DNA from: Flavobacteriaceae bacterium
GTDB lineage: Bacteria > Bacteroidota > Bacteroidia > Flavobacteriales > Flavobacteriaceae
Assembly: GCA_029938265.1 (NCBI GenBank)
Contig: JAOZVI010000001.1
Location: 1-64,000, forward strand
DNA: 64,000 nt
Direction of reading: 5' to 3'
The notes below the pieces were generated by a model that was given only the letters and a program-made list of their open reading frames with translations, was not told the DNA's origin and ran no database searches. Both the position numbers and the translations under genes were made by a program. Shown here in pieces: positions 17,630 through 28,000 of this stretch; within the stretch, counting starts at the first letter, position 1; every line of letters starts with the position of its first letter.

Positions 17630-19126
17630 TTAGTAATGACATTTACCACATTCTTTTCCTCCTAGATCAGCGACAGTCCAGTTTTCTAAATCCGGATACT
17701 TTTTAGCTAATTCTTCATGAATTTTTGCATAATAAGCATTGTCTTTTAAATCTATATCGGTTTCTTTATGGCAATCCAGACACCATCTCATGGTTAATGG
17801 TGAATATTGATATACTTCATCCATTTCTTCCACAGGACCATGGCATTCCTGGCATTCTAAACCAGCAACATTTACGTGTTGAGAATGATTATAATACACA
17901 AAATCAGGAAGGTTGTGAATTCTATTCCATTGAATTGGTATTTGCTCATAATTATCTTTATAAGCTAATTTATCAACATCCCATCCTATTGCATCATAAA
18001 TTTTATGAATTTCAGCATCATAGAATGCTTTTTCAGATTCAGATGTAACAGGTCCATTATACTCAGTAATACTTTTATGACAATTCATACAAACATTAGC
18101 TGATGGAATTCCTGAAGTCTTACTGTTTCTTGCAGATGAATGACAATATTCACAATCAATTAAATTATCACCTGCATGTATCGTATGAGAAAAAGCTATT
18201 GGCTGTATAGGTTGGTATCCCTGATCAATACCAATATCCATTAAACTATCAAACAGAACATATGTTCCTAAAAGAGTAACAAAAATAGTAACAGCAATTT
18301 TTAAGAAACCATTTTTACTCTGAACTAAAATCCACACTGCCAGAATCAATATCACCAAAGCCAATGCATAGCTCATCCACCTATTTGAACTTTTTGGAGT
18401 AGCAACTACAATGTCAGCAACCACAGCCGCAACTTCAACAGGTTTTACGTCTCCAACTGTAGTATAGGCCAAAATTGCATCAATATCATCTTCAGATAAT
18501 TGAAGGTATGGCGTCATTGGAATACTGTTGTACTCATTAAAAATATCAATTGCATCCTGATCTCCACTGGCTCTTAATGCAGCATTATCTCTAATCCACA
18601 AATGAAGCCATTCTTTGCTTCTTTTTTCACTAATCCCCTGCAAAGGAGGTCCAATCAATTTTTTATCTAGTTTATGACATGCAACACAATGGGTTTGGAA
18701 TAATTTTTTACCTAAGGCTACTTTTGGATCGGAAGCTTTTGAAGTTGTTGCTGCTAAGTCACCCGTAGGTTTATCATCTGTATAGGCAATTATATCATTA
18801 ATATCCTGCTCACTTAACTGAGGATAAGGAGTCATTGGGATACTATTATACTCATTAAAAATATCAATTGCATCTTGGTCTCCACTTTCCCTTAATGCAT
18901 TATTATCTTTAATCCATGAATGAAGCCATTCATTGCTTCTTTTTTCACTAACCCCTTTTAAAGGAGGACCAATTAATTTTTTGTCTAATTTATGACAAGC
19001 GGCACAATTAGTGTTGTAAAGTTTTTTACCATTTTCCGGATCTCCCTGCTGGGCTGATATACTAAATGATATTAAAAAAAGGAAAGTTAGGCCGGTTATT
19101 AATTTTTTAAATGTATTGCTTTGCAT
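17630..19126 (-). CDS. actA: Alternative complex III subunit ActA with two N-terminal cytochrome c domains plus pentaheme region
   Basis: 498 aa; seven CxxCH motifs (CAACH, CVACH, CEYCH, CMNCH, CQECH, CLDCH, CGKCH); the first two lie in near-duplicate domains. Confidence 0.92.
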   Translation of the reverse strand: MQSNTFKKLITGLTFLFLISFSISAQQGDPENGKKLYNTNCAACHKLDKKLIGPPLKGVSEKRSNEWLHSWIKDNNALRESGDQDAIDIFNEYNSIPMTPYPQLSEQDINDIIAYTDDKPTGDLAATTSKASDPKVALGKKLFQTHCVACHKLDKKLIGPPLQGISEKRSKEWLHLWIRDNAALRASGDQDAIDIFNEYNSIPMTPYLQLSEDDIDAILAYTTVGDVKPVEVAAVVADIVVATPKSSNRWMSYALALVILILAVWILVQSKNGFLKIAVTIFVTLLGTYVLFDSLMDIGIDQGYQPIQPIAFSHTIHAGDNLIDCEYCHSSARNSKTSGIPSANVCMNCHKSITEYNGPVTSESEKAFYDAEIHKIYDAIGWDVDKLAYKDNYEQIPIQWNRIHNLPDFVYYNHSQHVNVAGLECQECHGPVEEMDEVYQYSPLTMRWCLDCHKETDIDLKDNAYYAKIHEELAKKYPDLENWTVADLGGKECGKCHY

Positions 19127-19309
19127 TACAAATCCATTTGAGTTATTTAAGTCGATTCAATTTTATGTCTATAACATTGTATAAACATACTATAATCCTA
19201 TGGAAAAAATCCATAAACATATAATTACTTACAAAAATACATTTTCTATGTAATCATCAAAGTGTTTTTTTATTAACAATATAATTTATAATTATTCTAA
19301 ATAGCAAAC

Positions 19310-19343
19310 TTGTTATCATTCTAAAAAACATTTTTTAGATTTG
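19310..19343 (+). promoter_or_regulatory. Bacteroidetes-type promoter candidate for the SPOR-domain gene
   Basis: TTG (19310-19312) and TAGATTTG (19336-19343; TAnnTTTG) 16 nt before the ATG at 19360. Confidence 0.4.
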
Positions 19344-19359
19344 TAAAAAATTTATTCTA

Positions 19360-19755
19360 ATGAAATTCATGCCATTAATTTATTTAAGTTTCTTTCTGTT
19401 TTTTTCACTTTCTGGATTTGCGCAACAAACAATAGGAAAAGTTACTGTTAAAACAGATTCAGATATTGATAAAGTTATTTCCAAAAAAAAAGCCTACAAC
19501 AAATCATTAAAAACCATGAATGGTTATAAAATCCAACTATTTTTTGGAGATGAAAAAAAGGCATATGAAGAAAAAGATAAATTTAGAGGTTTGTTTCCTG
19601 ACATTCCTGTTAAAATTATTTTTAGATCACCTGATTGGAAAGTTCAAGCCGGCAATTATTTGAGTCGATTAGATGCTGATAGGGCTTTGATTGATATTAA
19701 AAATGATTTCTCTGGCGCTATCGTGTTAGAAACAGAAATTGACATCAATCAATAA
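19360..19755 (+). CDS. SPOR-domain protein (peptidoglycan-binding, secreted)
   Basis: Signal peptide; NGYKIQLFFGDEKKAYEEKDKFRGLFPDIPVKIIFRSPDWKVQAGNYLSRLDADRAL resembles SPOR. Confidence 0.8.
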   Translation: MKFMPLIYLSFFLFFSLSGFAQQTIGKVTVKTDSDIDKVISKKKAYNKSLKTMNGYKIQLFFGDEKKAYEEKDKFRGLFPDIPVKIIFRSPDWKVQAGNYLSRLDADRALIDIKNDFSGAIVLETEIDINQ

Positions 19756-19786
19756 CAATTAACCCATTTAATTTACCTTTGCTTTT

Positions 19787-20809
19787 ATGAATGAAAATTT
19801 AGATGCTACAAATAAAGATTTCAGCAAAGAAGAATTTGATATTGAAAAAAAATTACGCCCCATTACATTTGATGATTTTGCAGGGCAAGAACAAGCGCTG
19901 GAAAATCTAAAAATTTTTGTCGAAGCCGCTAATTTAAGAGGTGAAGCATTAGATCATACTTTATTTCATGGGCCTCCGGGATTAGGTAAGACTACTTTGG
20001 CACATATATTAGCAAATGAATTAAATACCAACATTAAAGTAACTTCCGGACCTGTTTTAGACAAACCAGGTGATTTGGCTGGTTTACTTACAAATTTGGG
20101 TAATCGTGATGTTTTATTTATTGATGAAATACATCGGTTAAGCCCGGTAATTGAGGAATATCTTTACTCAGCAATGGAGGATTATAAGATCGATATTATG
20201 ATCGAATCTGGTCCAAATGCCAGAACAGTTCAAATTAATCTTGAACCTTTTACTTTAATTGGTGCCACTACACGTTCGGGTTTACTTACAGCACCTATGC
20301 GTGCCAGATTTGGAATAAGCAGCAGGTTAAATTATTACAAAACTGAATTATTAACCAATATCGTCCAACGAAGTGCTCAAATATTAAATGTACCCATTAA
20401 TATGGAAGCTGCGATAGAAATTGCAGGCAGAAGTAGAGGAACACCAAGAATAGCCAATGCATTGCTCAGAAGAGTTAGAGACTTTGCACAAATAAAAGGT
20501 GATGGAAATATTGAAATAAATATTACTCAATTTGCCTTAAATGCTTTATTAGTTGATACCCATGGATTGGATGAAATGGATAATAAGATATTAATAACCA
20601 TCATTGATAAATTTAAAGGAGGTCCGGTAGGGATCAGTACTTTATCAACAGCAGTTGGTGAAAATGCTGAAACAATTGAAGAAGTTTATGAACCATTTTT
20701 AATTCAGGAAGGATTCATCATGCGAACTCCAAGAGGTAGAGAAGTAACTGAACTAGCATACAAACATTTGGGTAAAATTAAAGGAGATTTCCAAGGAGGA
20801 TTGTTTTAA
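19787..20809 (+). CDS. ruvB: Holliday junction branch migration DNA helicase RuvB
   Basis: [67 protein letters not shown]. Confidence 0.98.
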   Translation: MNENLDATNKDFSKEEFDIEKKLRPITFDDFAGQEQALENLKIFVEAANLRGEALDHTLFHGPPGLGKTTLAHILANELNTNIKVTSGPVLDKPGDLAGLLTNLGNRDVLFIDEIHRLSPVIEEYLYSAMEDYKIDIMIESGPNARTVQINLEPFTLIGATTRSGLLTAPMRARFGISSRLNYYKTELLTNIVQRSAQILNVPINMEAAIEIAGRSRGTPRIANALLRRVRDFAQIKGDGNIEINITQFALNALLVDTHGLDEMDNKILITIIDKFKGGPVGISTLSTAVGENAETIEEVYEPFLIQEGFIMRTPRGREVTELAYKHLGKIKGDFQGGLF

Positions 20810-20876
20810 GTATCGATGTTATAATAGTTTTAAACAAGATATTCATATAAAAACATTAAATCATTAAAAAAAGATT

Positions 20877-21095
20877 ATGAGCTTATTTTCAAAAGAAAAA
20901 CCTGCAGAACAAGTTTTTGTAAAAGGTAAAAAATTAAGTTGTAACATTTGCGGACATGATAAGTTTATCCATCGAGAAGCGCAATTGAACACTAAAGCTT
21001 TTAGCATGATGAATATAGATTGGGCTAATAAATCGGCAAATTGCTATGTGTGTGATAATTGTTCAAATATTCAATGGTTTCTGGATAAACAATAG
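20877..21095 (+). CDS. Small zinc-ribbon-like protein
   Basis: 72 aa with CNICGHDKF...CYVCDNCSN. Confidence 0.65.
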   Translation: MSLFSKEKPAEQVFVKGKKLSCNICGHDKFIHREAQLNTKAFSMMNIDWANKSANCYVCDNCSNIQWFLDKQ

Positions 21096-22025
21096 ATTCT
21101 GAAAAATAAATTACACGATACAACCCTAATCAAAACCGAAGCTCAACGCCTCGGTTTTTCTTCCTGTGGTATTTCTAAAGCTGAGTTTTTAGAAGAAGAA
21201 GCTCCAAGATTAGAAAATTGGCTTAAAAATGATTTTCATGGTAAGATGCAATATATGGAAAACCATTTTGACAAAAGGCTTGATCCTACAAAATTAGTTC
21301 CAGGAGCAAAATCGGTTATCAGTTTAAAATACAATTATTTCCCAAAAGAAATCCAAAATAAAAATGCTTACCAAATTTCAAAATATGCTTACGGCGAAGA
21401 TTATCATTATATCATTAAAAAGAAACTTTATAAACTTTTAAATTTTATTAATGAAAATATTGGAGATGTTGATGCCAGAGTTTTTACAGATTCAGCACCA
21501 GTTTTAGAAAGAGCATGGGCAAAAAAAAGTGGTTTGGGTTGGATTGGTAAGAACACTATGTTGATCTCTAGACAAAAAGGTTCCTTTTATTTTTTAGCGG
21601 AGATTATTTTAGATCTGGAACTAAACTATGATAATGAATTTAAAACAGATCATTGTGGAAAATGCACAAAATGTATTGATGCCTGCCCTACTGATGCCCT
21701 CTTGCCAAATCATTCTATTGACGGAAGCAAATGTATTTCCTATTTCACAATAGAAATAAAAGATGAGATACCAACTTCTATGAAAGGAAAGTTTAAAGAT
21801 TGGATGTTTGGATGTGATATCTGCCAGGATATATGTCCGTGGAATCGATTTTCTCTTCCTCATAATGAACCTAAATTTTTACCCCCTTCAGACTTGTTGC
21901 TAATGACTAAAAATGATTGGGAAGAATTAGATCAAAAAGTCTTTAATCGAATCTTTAAAAAATCAGCTGTGAAGCGTACAAAATACTCGGGTTTATTACG
22001 TAACATTAGTTTCCTAAAAAACTGA
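21096..22025 (+). CDS. queG: Epoxyqueuosine reductase QueG; the 50 codons upstream of the first ATG (21246) appear coding
   Basis: Two 4Fe-4S motifs ([28 protein letters not shown]), [22 protein letters not shown]; in-frame upstream [50 protein letters not shown] looks like the QueG N-terminus and is open back to the TAG at 21093-21095. Confidence 0.9.
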   Translation: MLKNKLHDTTLIKTEAQRLGFSSCGISKAEFLEEEAPRLENWLKNDFHGKMQYMENHFDKRLDPTKLVPGAKSVISLKYNYFPKEIQNKNAYQISKYAYGEDYHYIIKKKLYKLLNFINENIGDVDARVFTDSAPVLERAWAKKSGLGWIGKNTMLISRQKGSFYFLAEIILDLELNYDNEFKTDHCGKCTKCIDACPTDALLPNHSIDGSKCISYFTIEIKDEIPTSMKGKFKDWMFGCDICQDICPWNRFSLPHNEPKFLPPSDLLLMTKNDWEELDQKVFNRIFKKSAVKRTKYSGLLRNISFLKN

Positions 22026-22026
22026 T

Positions 22027-22064
22027 TTTTGTTATATTCTGTCCTTTCAAATAGACTACCTTTG
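22027..22064 (+). promoter_or_regulatory. Bacteroidetes-type promoter candidate for maeB
   Basis: TTTTG near 22027-22031 and TACCTTTG at 22057-22064 upstream of ATG 22097. Confidence 0.45.
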
Positions 22065-22096
22065 TGTATTATTTATTCATATTAAAATATTAAATA

Positions 22097-24373
22097 ATGG
22101 CAGCAAAAATTAGAAAAAAAGACGCTTTAAATTACCATGAATTTCCAACACCTGGAAAAATTGCAGTAATTCCAACTACCAAATACACATCTCAACGAGA
22201 TCTATCCTTGGCATATTCGCCGGGAGTTGCAGTACCATGTTTAGAAATTGAAAAAAATCCAGAAGATGTATATAAATACACTTCAAAAAGCAATTTGGTT
22301 GCAGTAATATCAAACGGAACAGCTGTTCTGGGCTTAGGAGACATCGGTGCAGATGCTTCAAAACCCGTAATGGAAGGAAAGGCATTATTATTTAAGATCT
22401 TTGCCGATATCGACGTTTTTGATATTGAAGTTGATGAAAAAGATATCGAGAAATTTATTGCAACAGTAAAAGCCATTTCTCCCACTTTTGGTGGAATTAA
22501 TTTAGAAGACATAAAAGCACCTGAAGCTTTTGAAATTGAACGTAGATTAAAAGATGAATTGGATATTCCTGTAATGCATGATGACCAGCATGGTACCGCC
22601 ATTATTTCTACAGCAGCTTTAAAAAATGCACTTGAAATAACCAATAAAAAAGTAGCCAATGTAAAGGTTGTTGTTAGTGGAGCCGGAGCAGCAGCAGTTT
22701 CTTGTACCAGACTCTATAAAAAAATTGGCGTTAAAAGTGAGAATATTGTAATGTGCGATAGTAAGGGTGTCATTAGGGCAGACAGAGAAAACCTTACACC
22801 ACAAAAAGCCGAATTTGCAACCAAAAGAGATTTAAATACTCTTGAAGATGCAATGGTAGATTCTGATGTTTTAATTGGTTTATCTAAAGGTGGCGTTGTT
22901 AATCCGGAAATGTTATTAACAATGGCCAAAGATCCTATTGTATTTGCAATGGCCAATCCAGATCCAGAGATTGATTACGATTTAGCAATCAAAACGAGAA
23001 AGGATATCATTATGGCTACAGGTAGATCTGATCATCCAAATCAAGTTAATAATGTACTTGGTTTTCCATTTATTTTTAGAGGAGCTCTTGATGTAAGAGC
23101 TACAAAGATCAATGAAGAAATGAAAATGGCTGCAGTACATGCTCTGGCTGATCTGGCTAAAGAAATGGTTCCGGAACATGTTAATATTACCTACCACGAA
23201 AAAAACATTCATTTTGGTAAAGATTACATTATTCCAAAACCATTTGATTTGCGATTGATCTCTAAAGTCCCTCCGGCAGTGGCAAAAGCTGCTATGGATT
23301 CAGGAGTTGCTAAAAAACCGATAACTGATTGGGGTGCCTATATTGAAGGACTTGAAGAACGATTAGGTACAGGAAATAAGCTAATGCGTCAAATAACCAG
23401 CCGAGCTAAAGCCCAACCAAAAAGAGTAGTTTTTACAGAAGCTGACCATTTGGATGTTCTAAAAGCTGCTCAAATAGTTCATGAAGAAGGTATTGCAAAA
23501 CCTATTTTATTGGGTAATAAAAAAATAATTTCCCGCTTGATGAATGATATAAATTTTGAGGCAACAATTCCAATAATTGATCCTTTATCTAAAAGTGAAG
23601 AAAAAAGGAGAAATGAATTTGCAGATATTTACTGGGATCAAAAAAAACGCAAAGGAATTACAAAAATCGAAGCCTGCAAACGCATGCGCAATCGTAACTA
23701 TTTTGCTTCAATGATGGTAAACAACAATTTAGCAGATGCATTGGTTACTGGATATTCAAATAGCTATCCTATAGTAGCAAAACCAATAATTGAATTAATT
23801 GGTAAGCAAAAAGGTATCAAAAAAGTCTCAGCAACTAATATGATGTTGACCAGTCGTGGACCTTTATTTATATCAGATACAGCATTAAATATTAATCCAA
23901 ATTCTGAAGAATTAGTAGAAATTGCCAGATTGACTAATGATACCATGAAAATATTTGGTTTAAAGCCAATCTTGGCATTTGTTTCTCATTCAAATTTTGG
24001 CTCATCCAAATCTAATTCTGCTAAAAAGATACACGATGCCGTTTCAATTATTCATGAATCTTTTCCACAGATAGATATTGATGGTGAATTACAAGTTGAT
24101 TTTGCATTGAATAGTAAAATGCGCTCTGAAAAATTTCCTTTTTCAAAAATTGAAGGTAAAAAAGTAAACGGACTTATCTATCCAAATTTAGAGTCGGCTA
24201 ACATCAGTTATAAATTGTTAAAAGAACTCAATAAAATTGAATCGGTAGGACCGCTGATCATGGGACTTAATAAATCTGTTCATCTATTGCAACTACATGC
24301 CAGTGTTGATGAGATGGTGAATATGGTTAGTGTTGCTGTTGTAGATGCTCAGGAAAAAATGAAAAATAAATAA
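22097..24373 (+). CDS. maeB: NADP-dependent malic enzyme with C-terminal phosphotransacetylase-like domain
   Basis: 758 aa; SLAYSPGVAVPCLEI, MHDDQHGTAIISTAALKNAL, then PTA-like domain. Confidence 0.95.
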   Translation: MAAKIRKKDALNYHEFPTPGKIAVIPTTKYTSQRDLSLAYSPGVAVPCLEIEKNPEDVYKYTSKSNLVAVISNGTAVLGLGDIGADASKPVMEGKALLFKIFADIDVFDIEVDEKDIEKFIATVKAISPTFGGINLEDIKAPEAFEIERRLKDELDIPVMHDDQHGTAIISTAALKNALEITNKKVANVKVVVSGAGAAAVSCTRLYKKIGVKSENIVMCDSKGVIRADRENLTPQKAEFATKRDLNTLEDAMVDSDVLIGLSKGGVVNPEMLLTMAKDPIVFAMANPDPEIDYDLAIKTRKDIIMATGRSDHPNQVNNVLGFPFIFRGALDVRATKINEEMKMAAVHALADLAKEMVPEHVNITYHEKNIHFGKDYIIPKPFDLRLISKVPPAVAKAAMDSGVAKKPITDWGAYIEGLEERLGTGNKLMRQITSRAKAQPKRVVFTEADHLDVLKAAQIVHEEGIAKPILLGNKKIISRLMNDINFEATIPIIDPLSKSEEKRRNEFADIYWDQKKRKGITKIEACKRMRNRNYFASMMVNNNLADALVTGYSNSYPIVAKPIIELIGKQKGIKKVSATNMMLTSRGPLFISDTALNINPNSEELVEIARLTNDTMKIFGLKPILAFVSHSNFGSSKSNSAKKIHDAVSIIHESFPQIDIDGELQVDFALNSKMRSEKFPFSKIEGKKVNGLIYPNLESANISYKLLKELNKIESVGPLIMGLNKSVHLLQLHASVDEMVNMVSVAVVDAQEKMKNK

Positions 24374-24415
24374 ATTCATATTAGTTTTTCAACCCTAAAA
24401 AACTAATTCTAGCCT

Positions 24416-24470
24416 AAATCTTCATCATCCATTTATTCAAAATCAGGATGATGAAGATTTATTTTTATTT
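24416..24470 (+). terminator. Terminator of maeB, perfect 15-bp stem
   Basis: AAATCTTCATCATCC (24416-24430) / GGATGATGAAGATTT (24446-24460) followed by ATTTTTATTT. Confidence 0.85.
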
Positions 24471-24512
24471 CATATATTATCATTACATTTGACTTATTAA
24501 TTCTTTTGTTTT

Positions 24513-25094
24513 ATGATTACATCCATTAAGGGAAAATTGGTAGAAAAAAACCCTACATACACAGTGATAGAATGCAACGGAATTGGGTATTTCATTCGCA
24601 TTTCTTTACAAACATTTTCAAATATCCCTGATATAGAGTCCGTTAAGCTATTTACTCATTTATCGATTCGCGAAGATGCTCATATTCTTTATGGGTTTTA
24701 TGAAAAAATTGAACGCGAGATCTTTAGGTTATTAATTTCTGTTTCCGGAGTGGGTCCAAGTATCGCTATAACAATGTTATCATCTATGACATCTAAACAG
24801 GTTCAGCAAGCCATTGCATCTGAAGATGTTGCTTCCATTCAATCTGTAAAAGGAATTGGTGCAAAAACCGCCCAGAGAGTGATTGTTGATCTTAAAGATA
24901 AGATCTTAAAAACTTTCAACATTTCGGATGAGTTATTAACATCTAACAATACAATAAAAAATGAAGCGTTATCTGCTTTAGAAGTTTTAGGATTTTCTCG
25001 TAAAAATATTGAAAAGACCCTTCATGGTATTATACAAGAAACCCCTGAAATTGCTTTAGAAGAATTAATAAAACAAGCGTTAAAAAATTTGTAA
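24513..25094 (+). CDS. ruvA: Holliday junction branch migration protein RuvA
   Basis: MITSIKGKLVEKNPTYTVIECNGIGYFIRIS, SVSGVGPSIAITMLS, VKGIGAKTAQRVIVDLKDK. Confidence 0.96.
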   Translation: MITSIKGKLVEKNPTYTVIECNGIGYFIRISLQTFSNIPDIESVKLFTHLSIREDAHILYGFYEKIEREIFRLLISVSGVGPSIAITMLSSMTSKQVQQAIASEDVASIQSVKGIGAKTAQRVIVDLKDKILKTFNISDELLTSNNTIKNEALSALEVLGFSRKNIEKTLHGIIQETPEIALEELIKQALKNL

Positions 25095-25096
25095 AT

Positions 25097-28000
25097 TTGA
25101 TTATCCTCAAACAATTTACATATAGATCTATTATTGTCTTTATCTTCCTGTTTTCATATACAGCTGTACTTACAGCTCAAAATCTACGCCGAAATAATCA
25201 AATAAAACAAAGTGATTCAACTGCTATTACTAAAAATGATACCGTTCCACCTTTACAATACAATTTTAATAATTCACAAAAAGGTGGTTTATTTTTAAAT
25301 GACCCTACACAATATGAAGTTATTTATGATCCGGATTCTGGTCATTATATTTTTTATGAAAAAATTGGTGATTTTTTAATTAAACACCCCTCTTATATGA
25401 CCGAAGAAGAATATAAAGAATATCGTTTAAATCGCGATATGCTTGAATATTCAAAAACAAAAATAAGCGCAATAGATGGAAAAAAAGAAGGAAGTAGAGA
25501 TGCTCAAAAAAATTTACTACCAACTTATTATGTAAATAATAATTTTTTTGAAAGTATTTTTGGAGGTAATACGATTGAAGTTAATCCACAAGGTTCTGTT
25601 CTTTTAAAAATGGGTTTAATTAATCAAAGAGTAGAAAATCCACATCTATCTGAAAAGAACAGACAAAGTACAACCTTTGATTTTGATCAGGAAATTAGTG
25701 CAAGTTTAAATGCCAGAGTTGGTAAAAGATTAAGAGTTACCGCAAATTTTGACACACAATCAACTTTCAACTTTCAAAATTTAATTAAAATTGAATACAC
25801 GCCAACAGAAGATGACATCATCAGGAAAATTGAAATCGGTAATGTAAGTATGCCATCCCGAAATTCATTAGTTACAGGTGTGCAAAACCTATTTGGTGCC
25901 AAAACCGAATTACAATTTGGAAAGACAACAATTACAGGAATTTTTTCACAACAACGTTCACAGTCAAAAATAGTTCAAGCACAAGGAGGTTCTTTAATCA
26001 ATGAATTTGAAATAAGAGCAAGTGAATACGATAGTAACAGACACTATTTTATTGCTCATGCTTTTAGAGATAACTATGAAAATGCCTTATCTAATTTTCC
26101 TTTAATTAATTCATCAAATACAATAACTCGTATAGAAATTTGGGCAACCAATAGAAACTCTACTACAGAGAACACAAGAAACATTGTTGCATTAACTGAT
26201 ATTGGTGAAAATGATCCAAATAACATAGGACCTGCAAATGTAATACCAAATCCTGGTGCAAAAGACCCTTCTAATGATGCAAATAATCTAAATAATTTAT
26301 TAACATTAGATGGCCCTATCAGAGATATCGCAACTGTAAATGCAGCACTTTCACCCTATAATATGCAGCAAGGAAGAGACTATACAATTTTAGAAAATGC
26401 TCGAAAATTAATTCAGGGAATTGATTTTACTTTTAATGCTCAATTGGGTTTTATTTCTTTAAACAAACGCCTAGTAGATAGCGATGTACTTGCCATTGCA
26501 TATGAATACACTGATGGAAATAATGTGTATCAAGTTGGTGAACTTGCCGGAGATGGCGTTATTGCACCAGACAATCTGGTAGTCAAACTTTTACAAAGCG
26601 AAATCATTAACACTTCATTGCCTCTTTTTGATTTAATGATGAAAAATGTTTATGGTATCCCTGGTGCTTTTCAGTTACAAAAAGAAGGGTTTAGGTTTGA
26701 GATCATGTATCAGGATGATGAAACTGGTGTTCCTGTGAATATTTTACAAAATGCAAAAACACCGGGGCTACAGGACAGAACATTGTTAAACCTTTTAAGA
26801 TTAGACCGGTTAGATCAAAATAATAATATTCTTCCTGAGGGAGATGGGTTTTTTGACTATGTAGAAAGTATTACAATTAATTCGCAACAGGGATATGTTG
26901 TTTTTCCATTGGTAGAACCTTTTGGTCAGGATTTAGATGATATTTTAGATCCCGAAGATGATATTTATATTTTTGATGAATTGTATGACCGAACACAAAC
27001 AGAAGCACAAAATGATTTTCAAAATAAAGATAAATTTATTTTTAAAGGTTATTTTAAATCGGAAGGCAGAAATGGTATTCCTCTAGGGGCTTTTAATGTT
27101 CCAAGAGGGTCTGTTAAAGTTACAACTGGTGGAAGGGAACTAATTGAAGGAGTTGATTATGTTGTAGATTATAATATTGGTAATGTTCAAATCATCAACC
27201 CTACTCTAATTTCTTCAAATGCACCCATACAAGTTGCTGTAGAAAATAACATTGGATTTACACAACAACGACGAAGGTATATGGGGCTTAATGTTTTACA
27301 CGTTTTTAATGAAGATTTAGCTTTTGGAGGAAGTATAATAAATTTAAATGAAAAACCATTAACACAAAAAGCTCAATATGGTGCTGAACCTGTAAATAAT
27401 ACTATTTTTGGTCTTCATGCAAACTATACAAAAGAAGTTCCTTTATTAACAAAGTGGACCAACAAACTTCCAAATATTGATACCGATGCTCAATCATACA
27501 TTTCTATTCGTGCCGAAGCTGCACATTTATTACCTGGCTCTCCAAGCGGTATTAATCTAGACGGTGCTGCAACTTCATATGTTGATGACTTTGAAGGCTC
27601 TCAAATACCCATAGATATTAAATCTCCTAAACAGTGGTATTTAGCTAGTACACCTCAAGGGCAAAGTGGCGACTTAAATTTTAATAATGGCAATATAGCA
27701 TCCGGCTTACCCGATGAACTTCGTACAGGTGCTAAACGCTCAAAACTATCATGGTATAATATTGATCAAATATTTTATGGTTCATCTTTAAAACCAAGTA
27801 ATATTGATAATAATGAGCTTTCAAGAGCTGAAGTTAGACGAGTAACCTATAATGAGTTATTTCCGGAAGTTGATCTTGATGTAACCCAATCAAATATTAT
27901 TAGAACATTTGATTTTGAGTATTTCCCTGCCGAAAGAGGAACCTATAATTTTGATGATAATTTAGATAGTGAAGGAAAATATACCAACCCAGAAGAAAGA

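Noticed and set aside
17566-17649. N-terminal extension MVNVITKKLDKKNINWMLIQYKIKQTIN of the ActB ORF
   Set aside because: Overlaps the end of actA; the natural start is likely MASNKKYWKS at 17565.
22192-22659. 155-aa minus-strand ORF antisense to maeB
   Set aside because: Lies wholly within the strongly supported maeB frame; Ser/Ile-rich composition typical of a shadow ORF.
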